Positions 17,350 to 27,990 of a stretch of DNA of 64,000 bases are shown in pieces. The stretch is from Bifidobacterium catenulatum PV20-2 (GTDB taxonomy: Bacteria > Actinomycetota > Actinomycetes > Actinomycetales > Bifidobacteriaceae): assembly GCF_000800455.1 (NCBI RefSeq), contig NZ_CP007456.1, forward strand, positions 992,001-1,056,000, in the 5' to 3' direction. The stretch's first letter is position 1. The number at the start of each line of letters is the position of its first letter. Under the pieces are notes generated by a model. That model was not told the origin of the DNA and searched no databases. It worked only from the letters and a program-made list of their open reading frames with translations. The position numbers and the translations under genes were made by a program.

Positions 17350-18795
17350 ATGGGTACCATGGCTGAAATGCTGAGTACTCCGCTCGGTGTCGTCGAATGG
17401 TTCGTCTATCTGCTGGCCGCCGTGATGTTCGTTATCGGCCTGCACCTGATGAACTCTCCGAAAACCGCCCGCAAAGGCAATATGGTCTCCGCCATCGGCA
17501 TGATCCTCGCCGTGGTCATGGCGTTCATTGTGCTATTCGCCGGTGAGATCTCCAATGGTTTTCAGCATGGCGTGGCTGTTGTGCTGTTGATCGCCGGCAT
17601 CATCATCGGTGCCGTCGCCGGCGTGGTTTCCGCCAAGAAGGTCAAGATGACCGACATGCCGCAGCTGGTGTCCGTGTTCAACACCGTGGGTGGTGGCGCG
17701 GCCGCGCTTGTGGCTTTGAACGATATTCTGACCTCCGAAGGCACTCCGTCCATCGTGGTGCTGATCACCGCCGGTTTGGGCATCATGATCGGTTCCGTCA
17801 CGTTCTCCGGTTCTCTGATCGCAGCTGGCAAGCTGCAGGGCATCAAGTGGGTCAAGAAGCTGAGCCTGCCGGGCAAGGGCTTCTGGAACATTCTGTTCGC
17901 CGTGCTGACCATTGCGTCCTTTATCATGCTGTGCGTGCAGCCGGGACAGCGTCTGCTGTGGTCCGTGCTCACCACCGTGTTCGCTCTGTGCTACGGCCTC
18001 GTGTTCGTCATCCCGATTGGTGGCGCTGATATGCCTGTGGTCATTTCCGTGCTCAACGCCTGTACTGGTACTGCAGTGGCCATGTCTGGCTTGGCCATCA
18101 ACAACATCGCTCTGATCGTGGCCGGCGCACTGGTTGGCGCCGCCGGTGTGACCCTGTCCATCGCCATGTCCAAGGCCATGAACCGTCCGCTGCTGTCCGT
18201 GCTCGCAGGCGGTTTCGGCGGTGCCAATGCCGCCGCTGGTGCTGGTGAAGGTCCGGAAGGCACCATGAAAGAAACTTCCGCCGATGATCTGGCCGTGCAA
18301 CTTGTGTACGCCGAAAAGGTCATTTTCGTGCCGGGTTTCGGCTTGGCTCAGGCCCAGGCTCAGCGCGAGCTTGCCGATCTTGGTGTGCTCCTGAAGGACC
18401 ATGGCGTCGAAGTCTCCTACGCCATCCACCCGGTGGCAGGCCGTATGCCTGGCCACATGAACGTGCTGCTTGCCGAAGCCAACGTGCCGTATGAGGAGCT
18501 CGTCGACTTAGACGACATCAACCCGCAGTTCCCGCAGGCCAATGTGGCTCTTGTGGTCGGCGCCAACGACGTGACCAACCCGGCCGCACGCAAGCCAGGC
18601 ACCCCGGTCTCCGGCATGCCGATCCTCGATGTCGACAAGTCCCAGAACGTGGTGGTCATGAAGCGCGGTCGCGGTACCGGTTACGCCGGCATCCAGAACG
18701 AACTGTACTTCGAAGACAACACGCAGATGCTCTTCGGCGACGCCAAGTCCAGCCTGCAGGCCGTTATCGCGGCAGTCAAGGAGCTCATCAACTAA
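17350..18795 (+). CDS. pntB: NAD(P) transhydrogenase subunit beta (PntB)
   Basis: 481 aa. The N-terminal ~280 residues hold eight to nine membrane helices; the C-terminal soluble domain III binds NADP(H), with GFGLAQAQAQRELADL, HPVAGRMPGHMNVLLAEA and GANDVTNPAARKPGTPVSGMP. It completes the proton-translocating enzyme with the two preceding genes and is followed by a terminator at 18825-18857. Confidence 0.96.
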   Translation: MGTMAEMLSTPLGVVEWFVYLLAAVMFVIGLHLMNSPKTARKGNMVSAIGMILAVVMAFIVLFAGEISNGFQHGVAVVLLIAGIIIGAVAGVVSAKKVKMTDMPQLVSVFNTVGGGAAALVALNDILTSEGTPSIVVLITAGLGIMIGSVTFSGSLIAAGKLQGIKWVKKLSLPGKGFWNILFAVLTIASFIMLCVQPGQRLLWSVLTTVFALCYGLVFVIPIGGADMPVVISVLNACTGTAVAMSGLAINNIALIVAGALVGAAGVTLSIAMSKAMNRPLLSVLAGGFGGANAAAGAGEGPEGTMKETSADDLAVQLVYAEKVIFVPGFGLAQAQAQRELADLGVLLKDHGVEVSYAIHPVAGRMPGHMNVLLAEANVPYEELVDLDDINPQFPQANVALVVGANDVTNPAARKPGTPVSGMPILDVDKSQNVVVMKRGRGTGYAGIQNELYFEDNTQMLFGDAKSSLQAVIAAVKELIN

Positions 18796-18824
18796 CAGCT
18801 GAACGTTCTATTGATGCTTTCCTG

Positions 18825-18857
18825 AAAGGTCTCTTCCGGTGATGGAAGGGACCTTTT
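18825..18857 (+). terminator. Terminator of the pnt operon
   Basis: AAAGGTCTCTTCC pairs with GGAAGGGACCTTT around a short loop and is followed by a T-run, 30 bp after pntB. Confidence 0.9.
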
Positions 18858-18907
18858 TGCATATGGTGGTTTTTGTAAGATCAGGTCTGTTGCATGCGAA
18901 TTGTGAG

Positions 18908-18963
18908 TTATCCACAGTTGTTATTCACCTGTGGATATGGGTGGAGTTTTCCACATATCCACA
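18908..18963. promoter_or_regulatory. Cluster of DnaA-box-like 9-mers
   Basis: Within 56 bp there are a perfect TTATCCACA (18908-18916), TTATTCACC (18921-18929), an inverted ATATCCACA (read TGTGGATAT at 18930-18938), TTTTCCACA (18947-18955) and ATATCCACA (18955-18963). This matches the DnaA-box consensus TTWTNCACA. It lies about 75 bp before the unrecognised gene at 19039. No dnaA, dnaN or AT-rich unwinding region is visible nearby. Confidence 0.6.
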
Positions 18964-19038
18964 GATTTTCAAGGTTTGGTGGCGCAGGATGATTTGAATA
19001 TGAGACAGTAGGTGCACCCTACAACAAAGGAGTTGCAC

Positions 19039-20406
19039 ATGGCGGAAATAATCACTGGCCCGTTCCATATGGATGAACAGGGATTCTTGGCAACGATCGA
19101 AGAACTTATCGAGCGTTTTGATGGATACAGTTCTGGCAAATATCTTGCGGAATTGGGGAAAATCCACGATGAATACGGTGAGATCGGGCCTCTTTCGCTT
19201 TTTGACGAAAAAGTCTGTGAACTGGGGAAGGAATTATTCTGCAGCACATCATGGGTGGCGAATCTGGCGTGGGCCATGATTTCGTTCGATTATGATCTGG
19301 TTGAGCATGATGCGAATTTTCTTGATGGATGCCGTAACATCGTGCGTAAGTACGGTATGAGCGTTTGGCTCTATGAAATGATCAATGACGCTTCGATGGC
19401 GGTGGCTTTGCAAAGACCCAGCAGCAGAATGCCATTCCAGATTGGATTGACCTACACCAAGGATGTGTTTCGAAGAAGCAAGAAAAAGGGCGGAAAATAC
19501 GCTACTAGCAAAAAGAAGAGACTGGCCTGCATGGCTGAATATTTGCAGGAAGTATATTGGCTGGCCGCGTACAGTCTGCTGCGTTGGGGTGAGGAAGAGC
19601 CGCGTGCGGCTGATGTTGCGTTGATGGTGCTTGGATATGGCGGTATCGGCATGTGCATGCTGAGGGACGATCCGAAAGTGGTGGATTCCGGATGCGATGA
19701 AGACTTCTCCTATCGCAATCTGTGCGACCATCTGCGCGATCTTAGAATTCAAGCCGATCTGGACTATGCTTGCAATGCCGACCTTGCCGAATCCATGTTG
19801 CTTGAATATCCCGCGTGTATGGATGCGCGATATCTGTACGATGCGGGGAAAATCGTGGAAGCGTATCGTGCTTTGTGGAACAAGCAGACTGAATCAGCTT
19901 CGCAAATCATGGAATGCGTTTACCAGAAGGGCGCATATCAGGTGGCGAGCATTTGGGAGGATCCGCTGTACCTGCATGATCTTGCCCTGTCGTTATTGGG
20001 GGCGGTGGGCTCGCGGCCCCTTACTGAAGGGTTCCGGACCCGAGATGACAAGATGTTCCAGCAGGGAGTGGAAAGTCTGAGACGAACGACTGAATCCGTT
20101 AAAGGGATGGGGTTGGTGATGACATTGGGAGGGTATATCTGCTTCCCGGAACCGGAAAGTAGGGATGATGCGCTTTTCGCACCGCGAAAGGAGAAGAAAC
20201 AATTAATGGACACTTGTAACGGGCTTAGGGATCTGTCGACAATGGTTGCGCTGTACCGTTTTCCGAGAGATATCGAATCCCTACGTGCCACGCGTGCGCT
20301 TCTCGCTCATGACGCGAAGGGATATATCGATCTGATGGGTCCATACATGGGAAGCGCGGATGAAACGGGAGGCAACGAGGGGAGGCCGGTTTCAGTCGGC
20401 GACTGA
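19039..20406 (+). CDS. Unrecognised conserved-looking protein, 455 aa
   Basis: I do not recognise this family. The start ATG at 19039 follows AAAGGAG seven bases upstream, better than the upstream GTG at 19012. The protein is predicted soluble with no signal peptide, rich in Leu, Tyr, Trp and Cys, and looks largely alpha-helical, reminiscent of helical-repeat proteins. A basic patch RRSKKKGGKYATSKKKR lies at about residues 150-166. The C-terminus is Gly/Asp rich. It stands alone, behind a cluster of DnaA-box-like sites and next to decayed genes, so it may be accessory DNA. No function is proposed. Confidence 0.6.
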   Translation: MAEIITGPFHMDEQGFLATIEELIERFDGYSSGKYLAELGKIHDEYGEIGPLSLFDEKVCELGKELFCSTSWVANLAWAMISFDYDLVEHDANFLDGCRNIVRKYGMSVWLYEMINDASMAVALQRPSSRMPFQIGLTYTKDVFRRSKKKGGKYATSKKKRLACMAEYLQEVYWLAAYSLLRWGEEEPRAADVALMVLGYGGIGMCMLRDDPKVVDSGCDEDFSYRNLCDHLRDLRIQADLDYACNADLAESMLLEYPACMDARYLYDAGKIVEAYRALWNKQTESASQIMECVYQKGAYQVASIWEDPLYLHDLALSLLGAVGSRPLTEGFRTRDDKMFQQGVESLRRTTESVKGMGLVMTLGGYICFPEPESRDDALFAPRKEKKQLMDTCNGLRDLSTMVALYRFPRDIESLRATRALLAHDAKGYIDLMGPYMGSADETGGNEGRPVSVGD

Positions 20407-20448
20407 TCGGCCTCTTAGATCGCGAACGTCTAAGCGTATGTATCGTGG

Positions 20449-20748
20449 TTATGCCGAGATTGAATGGCGGAACGTTCTGATGAGCTCTGTCTCTTCGATC
20501 TCGGTGCATGCTATGCCGTGTTGCTCCAACAATTCGCGAAATGCTTTTACGTATTTATCTGTGGTGAACTTCTGCGTGAATGTCAGACAGAAGTTCTCGT
20601 TTACGCAATTCACTTCCACCAGCATGGGTGCCGGATCCGTATAGGTGTAGCAATTTTGGACATGCCGTGCCAAAGAACCCCGATCGAACATTCCTGTATA
20701 ACAGATGTCAGTCGTTGAACGTCGCATGCTGATAACTTGTCTGCACAT
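20449..20748 (-). pseudogene. Possible C-terminal fragment of an acyltransferase/condensation-like protein
   Basis: 99-aa open frame whose second half (LVEVNCVNENFCLTFTQKF, then KYVKAFRELLEQHGI) resembles the C-terminal end of condensation-type or alcohol acetyltransferase-like proteins, where a strand pair is followed by a helix of this type. No HHxxxD motif and no good start are present; upstream DNA on this strand overlaps a MATE remnant on the other strand. I treat it as a remnant; it could also be a small intact protein. Confidence 0.3.
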
Positions 20749-20751
20749 CTG

Positions 20752-21045
20752 TTTCTGGGCTTCCAGATTCGGCAGGCTCTCAAGATAGTGATTCAGCCAA
20801 GTGGGTTCGGCCAGCTTAGGAATCAGTGTTTCAATATCGCACTCGTCTACCTGTTCATGGGGTATTTTCAGCTTGGTCCGGCAGATGCGGCTCTTGGCGC
20901 AATCCCTGCGCGGGCCATCAGTGTGATCGTCGCGCTGGTGGTGATTCGTTGCAAGCAGAAAGGCATTCGTTTAAGGAAAGCTGATTTCAAGCCGAATCGC
21001 AATATGTTGGGCGGCATTTTTAGCATACGGACATTCGTATATTGG
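20752..21045 (+). pseudogene. Remnant of a MATE-family efflux pump
   Basis: The frame contains FNIALVYLFMGYFQLGPAD, ALGAIPARAISVIVALVVI and RCKQKGIRLRKADFKPNRN, which follow the pattern of the helix 5-6 region and the central loop of MATE multidrug/Na+ antiporters (a full protein is ~450 aa). Only ~95 residues remain; the front (RQALKIVI) looks joined to the middle by a deletion, and the sequence after GGIFSI no longer fits. Confidence 0.55.
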
Positions 21046-21060
21046 CTTCATTACCCTGCC

Positions 21061-22344
21061 TTACTTGGAAATCGTATCGTCAAGGTGCACAAACAGTGGG
21101 CGAGCCAGCCATGCCAAGGGTAGTGATGCCAGTGCTGAAATCAGCAGAATAAGCCAAACCGTGCAATGTGCGTGCAGCCATCCGTAAAGCATTTGTCCGA
21201 GTGGCTGGGCACATATCGTCAACGATGAAATAATGGCCATGACCTTGCCTGTAAGCGCGGTTGGCGTCCTCATCTGAATAGATGGCACGAGAATGAGGTT
21301 CAAGAAATCAACGGCGATTATGACTACCGCAGTGCAGAGCACCAGCATGATGAGCTTGGTTTGCGTTGAACATGGAAGCAGGAAAGCGATGGCCGGCGGA
21401 AGCGGCATAAGACTTTCCACGAACAACAACGAAGGGGCGTTTTGTGATTTCAAACGGTTGGCGAAACATCCAGCAATGAATGTTCCCGCTATGCCGGCAA
21501 TGCCGATAATGCCATCGCATAGACCGTATGTCGCCGCATCGTAGCCTAACGTAGTTCGAATAATGTAAGGAAAGCTTACTGAACTGAATCCAGTCAGTAT
21601 CAGATTAATCCATGTGCAAACACCGGCTAATCGTGCTACGGTCGGCTCCTTGCGAAGCAGGAAAGCGGTCGCCGAATGCATATCGCCGATAATGACGCCG
21701 AGTAGGCAGATGCCGGCATCATCTTGATTCGATAGGGGCTTCGCGAGTCTGATGAAGCATTCAACCATGGCTGCCGACATAAGACATGCTGCGGTGATGA
21801 GCATCATCAGTCGAATGCCAATCAGCCCGTACATCACGCCACCTAGGAAACTCGGGAGTAATTGGCTGAGCTGCTGCACTTGGTTGATGATGGCCGTGCC
21901 TCGGCGAAGGTCAGTGGAGGACTCTCTTCCGATGATTTGTGGCAGTGCGGATTGTACGACGGGAGTTTCCATGGCATCGAGTACTGCCAATACTACCTGC
22001 ATGATGGCGATGGCGAGAATGTTGAATCCGGATAGTGCGAAAAACACAGTCGCGAGCAGCGTGACGATTCCTGAGATGATATCGAGCGCCACCATCATGG
22101 CACGTTTGCTTACTCGGTCGGCCATAACACCTCCGAATGGGCTGATAAGTATGGTCGGAATGACGGATATGGCCAGCACAGTGGCGAAGGTCGTGGATGA
22201 TGCGGTTTCGTCCAGTACCCACATGGACATGGCAAATCGGAGCATGGTATTGCCGAACAAGGAAATGCCTTGACCGAGTACAAGCAGGATGAAGTTTGCG
22301 GAGCGCAAGCTGGATTGGAGCGTCGTTGCTGACGAGTTTTTCAT
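21061..22344 (-). CDS. MFS multidrug-type efflux transporter
   Basis: 427 aa when started at ATG 22344, which has AAAGGAAT upstream; an open frame continues to 22476 without support. Twelve hydrophobic segments are readable. FGGVMADRVSKRAMMVALDII is the conserved loop 2-3 motif of MFS (GxxxDRxxRR-like). The closest type is the macrolide/tetracycline-like efflux group. It lies 73 bp downstream of a TetR gene in the same direction, so export of a toxic compound sensed by that regulator is the natural inference. The substrate is unknown. Confidence 0.85.
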   Translation of the reverse strand: MKNSSATTLQSSLRSANFILLVLGQGISLFGNTMLRFAMSMWVLDETASSTTFATVLAISVIPTILISPFGGVMADRVSKRAMMVALDIISGIVTLLATVFFALSGFNILAIAIMQVVLAVLDAMETPVVQSALPQIIGRESSTDLRRGTAIINQVQQLSQLLPSFLGGVMYGLIGIRLMMLITAACLMSAAMVECFIRLAKPLSNQDDAGICLLGVIIGDMHSATAFLLRKEPTVARLAGVCTWINLILTGFSSVSFPYIIRTTLGYDAATYGLCDGIIGIAGIAGTFIAGCFANRLKSQNAPSLLFVESLMPLPPAIAFLLPCSTQTKLIMLVLCTAVVIIAVDFLNLILVPSIQMRTPTALTGKVMAIISSLTICAQPLGQMLYGWLHAHCTVWLILLISALASLPLAWLARPLFVHLDDTISK

Positions 22345-22417
22345 GATTATTCCTTTCGACACCGACTGACGGTATGTAAAAAAGTGCAAATAAAGATAGA
22401 TTGATATTGCTGAGCTT

Positions 22418-23074
22418 TTATTGCGGATTGCTGGCGAGTAGGAAGAAGCCTTCCGCAAGCCGATCTTCCATATCACTGTCGTGATCGATAAGTGGAACTC
22501 CGAGCGAGTCCATAATCAATCCAAGACAGTGGATGCGATGCTTGAATTCACTAAGGGTAGTGATGGGGTAGAAGTTTGGAGCTAGCCAGTAATTGAATAG
22601 CAGTGAAAAAAGTTCCGCGGCTTCTTGAGGGTATTCGGTTGTAATTGAACCGTCCTTTAACCCCTCCTGGATGAAGTCGTATGCGATTTTGGTGCTGTCG
22701 GTTCGCCAGATGCGAAGATTTTCGGCGAGGATTTTCGGGTCGTTCAGCAGGGGAAACGCATCGCGCATGAGGGTCATATGTTCGGCGTCGGTAATCTGCA
22801 TCATGAGCGAATTGCGTAGTTTTTGCAATCCGTTTCGTGAGCCATCCTCTTGATTTGCTTGAGGAAGAAGTCGTTCGTTGTCGGAATCTACCAGCGCATA
22901 CAGCATCGCTTCTTTGTTTTTGAAATGATGATAGATAGCGCCTTTGCTGAGGTCTTCGAGCTCGTCGAGAATATCTTGAATCGTGGTGCGCTCATACCCC
23001 TTTTGTGCGAACAGCTTTTTCGCGGCGTCAAGGATTCGCTGTCGCGTCACCTCAGGGTGTGTATTACGCGCCAT
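22418..23074 (-). CDS. TetR-family transcriptional regulator
   Basis: 218 aa. The start ATG at 23074 lies six bases after GAAGGAG; the longer open frame to 23281 would run through the promoter and operator. The N-terminal helix-turn-helix is classic: TRQRILDAAKKLFAQKGYERTTIQDI followed by LSKGAIYHHFKNKEAMLYALV. The C-terminal ligand-binding domain is divergent. It probably represses itself and the MFS gene behind it through the palindrome at 23118-23136. Confidence 0.9.
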   Translation of the reverse strand: MARNTHPEVTRQRILDAAKKLFAQKGYERTTIQDILDELEDLSKGAIYHHFKNKEAMLYALVDSDNERLLPQANQEDGSRNGLQKLRNSLMMQITDAEHMTLMRDAFPLLNDPKILAENLRIWRTDSTKIAYDFIQEGLKDGSITTEYPQEAAELFSLLFNYWLAPNFYPITTLSEFKHRIHCLGLIMDSLGVPLIDHDSDMEDRLAEGFFLLASNPQ

Positions 23075-23105
23075 ATACATCTCCTTCAGTGGTGGAGTCG
23101 AATAC

Positions 23106-23136
23106 ATCAACATTATACATACCGTTGGTCGGTATG
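23106..23136 (-). promoter_or_regulatory. tetR-MFS promoter with palindromic operator
   Basis: On the minus strand a consensus -10 TATAAT (complement of 23112-23117) lies about 40 bp before the tetR start. Directly upstream is the palindrome CATACCG-TTGGT-CGGTATG (23118-23136), which would occupy the -35/-10 spacer. This is the usual layout for TetR autorepression. Confidence 0.65.
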
Positions 23137-23140
23137 GTGT

Positions 23141-23451
23141 GTCGGATGCCTCCCAGCTCAGTCGAAAAGTGTACCGAAAGAATCTCTGTAGATTTCTGCA
23201 AAGAAACCTGAATCTGCGTTGCCGGGGTGCGGGATGTCTGTCTTTTCTGCGGTTAGTGCATGATTGGGCGTCCAAGGTCAACTTGAGTGAGTGACGGCTG
23301 GGTTCCCGAAAGGGAATAAGACCCTGGTTCCTATATGCCTTTTATGGCATGGGGCTTTCGGTGAAGAACGATTGCATCCGATGTGAAAAATCCCACAAAT
23401 CCGGCCCACGTCCTGCTCTGGAACTTCAAAACTGTTGCCAATGCTGGAAAC
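23141..23451. other. Intergenic stretch without a recognisable gene
   Basis: About 310 bp between the tetR promoter and the NrdR boxes. I see short out-of-frame open reading frames only, none with a ribosome-binding site or family resemblance, and no strong hairpin with a T-run. Confidence 0.5.
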
Positions 23452-23499
23452 ACGCCGTATATAGTGTTTGAGAAGACAGCGAGACACTGTATGTTGTGG
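23452..23499 (+). promoter_or_regulatory. Pair of NrdR boxes upstream of nrdHIEF
   Basis: ACGCCGTATATAGTGT (23452-23467) and ACACTGTATGTTGTGG (23484-23499) both fit the NrdR-box consensus acaCwAtATaTwGtg, and their start-to-start distance is 32 bp, about three helical turns, as in known NrdR targets. NrdR is the ATP/dATP-sensing repressor of ribonucleotide reductase genes. The nrdH start is 73 bp downstream. Confidence 0.8.
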
Positions 23500-23572
23500 T
23501 CTTGATTTTTATTTTCGTTCGGATAATGTGTGCCACGTACCAACGACGTACGGTCGTGAAAGGACGTGGAAC

Positions 23573-23806
23573 ATGAACATTACGTTATACACCAAAGCAA
23601 ACTGCCCGCAATGCACGGCGACAAAACGCCAATTGGACAAACGGGGCCTTCCGTATAGGGCTGTCGACATTACGGCCGACGCACGTATCTCCGACAGATT
23701 GCGGAACGAAGGCTGGCGGCAGATGCCGGTCATCATCGCAGACGGCGAATCCTGGTCTGGGTATCGTCCCGACAAAATCCACGAGCTGGAGGCTCGCTGC
23801 AGGTGA
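23573..23806 (+). CDS. nrdH: Glutaredoxin-like protein NrdH
   Basis: 77-aa redoxin that delivers electrons to class Ib ribonucleotide reductase. The active-site CPQC is at residues 11-14 ([23 protein letters not shown]), and [22 protein letters not shown] carries the NrdH signature near the C-terminus. ATG 23573 is chosen over the upstream in-frame start at 23468, which would fall inside the NrdR boxes; GAAAGGACG precedes it. The stop overlaps the nrdI GTG start. Confidence 0.95.
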   Translation: MNITLYTKANCPQCTATKRQLDKRGLPYRAVDITADARISDRLRNEGWRQMPVIIADGESWSGYRPDKIHELEARCR

Positions 23807-24237
23807 GCGCGCTGGTGTACTTCTCGTCGGCATCGGGCAATACGACACGCTTCGTGGAGGGATGCCGATTGGATGAATTCGGCATCCATGCAATGCGCAT
23901 CCCGCTGCGGCCAGACGAGCCTGAACTGCATGTGAATGAGCCCTACATCTTGCTGACACCTACATACGGCGGAGGAACAATCGACAAAGCAGTGCCCGTG
24001 CAAGTCAAACGATTCCTCAATGATGAACGCAACCGCAGTGGCATCATCGGAGTCATCGCATCGGGTAACACCAACTTCGGCGAAGCCTACGGCATCGCAG
24101 GCGACATCATCGCGGCTAAATGCCGCGTACCGCTACTCTACCGGTTCGAACTGATGGGCACTCCAGAAGACACCGAGACCGTGCGCGAAGGACTGCGCAG
24201 ATTTTTCGACGAATACACACAACAGGAACAACGATAA
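23803..24237 (+). CDS. nrdI: Flavodoxin-like protein NrdI
   Basis: 144 aa. NrdI is the flavoprotein that supplies the oxidant for assembling the Mn(III)2-tyrosyl radical cofactor of Nrd[14 protein letters not shown] is the FMN phosphate loop, and LLTPTYGGG and [19 protein letters not shown] are family signatures. It starts with GTG overlapping the nrdH stop by four bases. Confidence 0.95.
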   Translation: MSALVYFSSASGNTTRFVEGCRLDEFGIHAMRIPLRPDEPELHVNEPYILLTPTYGGGTIDKAVPVQVKRFLNDERNRSGIIGVIASGNTNFGEAYGIAGDIIAAKCRVPLLYRFELMGTPEDTETVREGLRRFFDEYTQQEQR

Positions 24238-24239
24238 CC

Positions 24240-26423
24240 ATGCCAGAAGATTCAACGACATCACACGCAGCAACCGACGTTACAGCCTCCTACGATCGCG
24301 CCCATGACTGGCACTCGCTCAACGCGATGCTGAACCTCTACGACAAGCAGGGGCGCATCCAATTTGATAAAGACCTCCAAGCCGTACGCGAGTACGTCGA
24401 AAAGCACGTGCTGCCGAACACCGTCCGCTTCGACTCCACGCAAGACAGACTCAGCCGGCTCATAGCAGACGGCTACTACGACGAATCCGTATTCGCCCAA
24501 TACGACGCCGAATTCCTTGACAGGTTCTACTGCAACGTGGATGACTGCGGATTCGAATTCGATACATTCCTCGGAGCCTTTAAGTTCCACCGCTCATACG
24601 CATTGAAAACCTTCGACGGCAAACAATATCTGGAGAACTTCCCGCAACGCGCGGCCGCCGTCGCGCTCGCGCTTGCCGCCGGCGACCAGGCAGCTGCCGA
24701 ATCGTATTTCGAAGAACTCGTATCAGGGCGTTTCCAACCGGCGACGCCCACTTTCCTCAACCTCGGCAAAGCGCAGCGCGGAGAGGCAGTCAGCTGTTTC
24801 CTCGTACGTATCGAAGACAACATGGAGTCCATATCGCGTGGTATCAACGCCGCATTGCAGTTGAGCAAACGAGGCGGAGGCGTCGCGCTGTTGCTTAGCA
24901 ATCTGCGTGAGGCCGGCGCGCCCATCAAGCGCATCAAACACCAGTCCAGCGGCGTTGTGCCTGTGATGAAACTGCTTGAGGACTCTTTCAGCTACGCCAA
25001 CCAGTTGGGCGCTAGACAGGGTGCCGGTGCGGTGTACCTCAGCGCTCATCATCCGGACATCATGCGTTTTCTCGACACCAAGCGCGAGAATGCGGATGAG
25101 AAGATTCGCATCAAATCTTTGGCTCTTGGAGTGGTGATTCCCGACATCACATTCGAACTGGCGAAGAGACACGAACGTATGGCCCTGTTCAGCCCATATG
25201 ACGTCGAACGCGTCATGGGCAGACCCTTCGCCGATGTTTCCATCAGCGAAAACTACCGGAATATGGTGGACGATGAACGCATCGGGAAAACCTACATCGA
25301 CGCACGAGAGTTCTTCATGACTTTGGCCGAATTGCAATTCGAATCCGGATACCCGTACATGGTGTTCGAAGATACTGTGAACCGAGCCAACCCGATCGAC
25401 GGACGAATCACCATGAGCAACCTGTGCTCGGAGATCCTCCAAGTGCAGGAGCCAAGCACCTATCATGAGGATCTGTCCTACGATCACGTGGGACGTGACG
25501 TGTCCTGCAATCTTGGATCGCTCAACATCGCCAAAGCGATGGACGGTGATTTGGGACGAACTGTGGAACGTGCGATTCGCGCACTGACCTCGGTGTCGGA
25601 ACATACGGACATCGCGTGTGTGCCATCCATCCGACGCGCCAACGACGAAGGTCATGCCATCGGCTTGGGGCAGATGAACCTCCATGGATTCCTTGCCAGA
25701 GAATCGATCATGTACGGTTCACCGGAAGCTCTCGACTTCACCGACATGTACTTCATGACCGTTGCATACCATGCCTACCGTGCCTCGCATGAGCTCGCAG
25801 TCGAACGCGGAACACGGTTTAGAGGCTTCGAACGGTCCTCCTATGCGAAGCCTGCCGGCGCAGGCAACTATTTCGACAAATACACGAACGGCGAGCGAAC
25901 GTTGGCGCCGAAGACCAGCAAAGTCGCGTCGCTGTTCGCACAACGGGGCATCCATATTCCCGACGAGAATGATTGGCGGCGTCTGCGTGACGACATCATA
26001 CGTGACGGTATCTTCAACCAATATCTACAGGCCGTGCCGCCCACGGGGTCAATTTCGTACATCAATCATTCCACGAGTTCCATCCATCCTATCGCCTCGA
26101 AGATTGAGATTCGCAAGGAAGGCAAGATTGGACGGATCTACTATCCGGCTCCCTATATGACCAACGACAATCTCCAGTATTTCGCGGATGCGTACGAAAT
26201 CGGATGGAAGGCCATTGTCGATACGTATGCCGAGGCAACGCGGCATATCGATCAGGGCCTGTCATTGACCTTGTTCTTCCCAGATACGGCGACTACCCGA
26301 GATTTGAACAAGGCGCAGATTTATGCGTGGCGCAAAGGCATCAAAACGCTGTATTACATCCGCATTCGTCAGCAGGCGTTGTCTGGCACCGAAGTGCAAG
26401 GCTGCGTCAGTTGCATGTTGTGA
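24240..26423 (+). CDS. nrdE: Class Ib ribonucleotide reductase alpha subunit NrdE
   Basis: 727 aa from ATG 24240, two bases after the nrdI stop. It reduces ribonucleoside diphosphates. Visible features: the N-terminal small domain ([21 protein letters not shown]), [22 protein letters not shown] with a redox cysteine, [17 protein letters not shown], the active-site [40 protein letters not shown], and the C-terminal CVSCML pair that accepts electrons from NrdH. No N-terminal ATP cone is seen, as expected for class Ib. Confidence 0.97.
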   Translation: MPEDSTTSHAATDVTASYDRAHDWHSLNAMLNLYDKQGRIQFDKDLQAVREYVEKHVLPNTVRFDSTQDRLSRLIADGYYDESVFAQYDAEFLDRFYCNVDDCGFEFDTFLGAFKFHRSYALKTFDGKQYLENFPQRAAAVALALAAGDQAAAESYFEELVSGRFQPATPTFLNLGKAQRGEAVSCFLVRIEDNMESISRGINAALQLSKRGGGVALLLSNLREAGAPIKRIKHQSSGVVPVMKLLEDSFSYANQLGARQGAGAVYLSAHHPDIMRFLDTKRENADEKIRIKSLALGVVIPDITFELAKRHERMALFSPYDVERVMGRPFADVSISENYRNMVDDERIGKTYIDAREFFMTLAELQFESGYPYMVFEDTVNRANPIDGRITMSNLCSEILQVQEPSTYHEDLSYDHVGRDVSCNLGSLNIAKAMDGDLGRTVERAIRALTSVSEHTDIACVPSIRRANDEGHAIGLGQMNLHGFLARESIMYGSPEALDFTDMYFMTVAYHAYRASHELAVERGTRFRGFERSSYAKPAGAGNYFDKYTNGERTLAPKTSKVASLFAQRGIHIPDENDWRRLRDDIIRDGIFNQYLQAVPPTGSISYINHSTSSIHPIASKIEIRKEGKIGRIYYPAPYMTNDNLQYFADAYEIGWKAIVDTYAEATRHIDQGLSLTLFFPDTATTRDLNKAQIYAWRKGIKTLYYIRIRQQALSGTEVQGCVSCML

Positions 26424-26453
26424 AATTCGTGGCTTGAAAGGAAAGGAAAAGAC

Positions 26454-27552
<1,099 letters not shown>

Positions 27553-27564
27553 CTGTATCCCTGA

Positions 27565-27827
27565 CAACCCCGAGGAAAGCCGCTACGGGAAACCGTCACG
27601 CCAGACACCACAGTGAGACGTCCTCGCGGAATGTCCGCCAATAACGGATGTACCGTATGCGAGGTAACTGCGCCGTCATCGGTGCTTTTGATCTCGTCTG
27701 GCACCAGGGAAGCACGGTCGACGGTTCACACGATGCCTGTTCCGGAGCAGGTCGGGCATGCGACGGCGGAATTGAACGACAACTGTTCGGCGGAAAAACA
27801 CGCGGGCAGGGGAACCTTGTTCGTCAT
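27565..27827 (-). pseudogene. Remnant of a UvrA-like ABC protein
   Basis: Reading the minus strand from 27827 gives MTNKVPLPACFSAEQLSFN, then CPTCSGTGIV, an in-frame TGA, then TVDRASLVPDEIKSTDDGAV, PLLADIPRGRLTVVSGV. CPTCSGTG followed by a line ending in DDGAV is the zinc-module region of UvrA-like proteins, and DIPRGRLTVVSGV is the strand before a Walker A (SGSGKT expected), which is lost. Internal deletion plus a stop show it is decayed. It fills most of the gap between nrdF and the OFA permease. Confidence 0.65.
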
Positions 27828-27990
27828 GGTATTGCTGCAATTGTGGTATCTGATCCATATATTCGACCGCAATGGAGGGGATGCCATTGTTTTTCACGGC
27901 TGCCGTCAGCGTACGCGAATCGGAAGGCGATGCTGGAATACGGGGAAATGGATTGGGACAGGAAGGACATATACATCGTATATATCAATA

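Noticed and set aside
15835..17445. 536-aa open frame on the minus strand
   Set aside because: It lies fully antisense to pntAa/pntAb, which are unmistakable; the translation is His/Asp/Gly rich as expected from a GC-rich shadow frame.
18908..18963. Replication origin
   Set aside because: DnaA-like boxes are present, but dnaA, dnaN, rpmH and an AT-rich unwinding element are absent. Kept only as a regulatory candidate.
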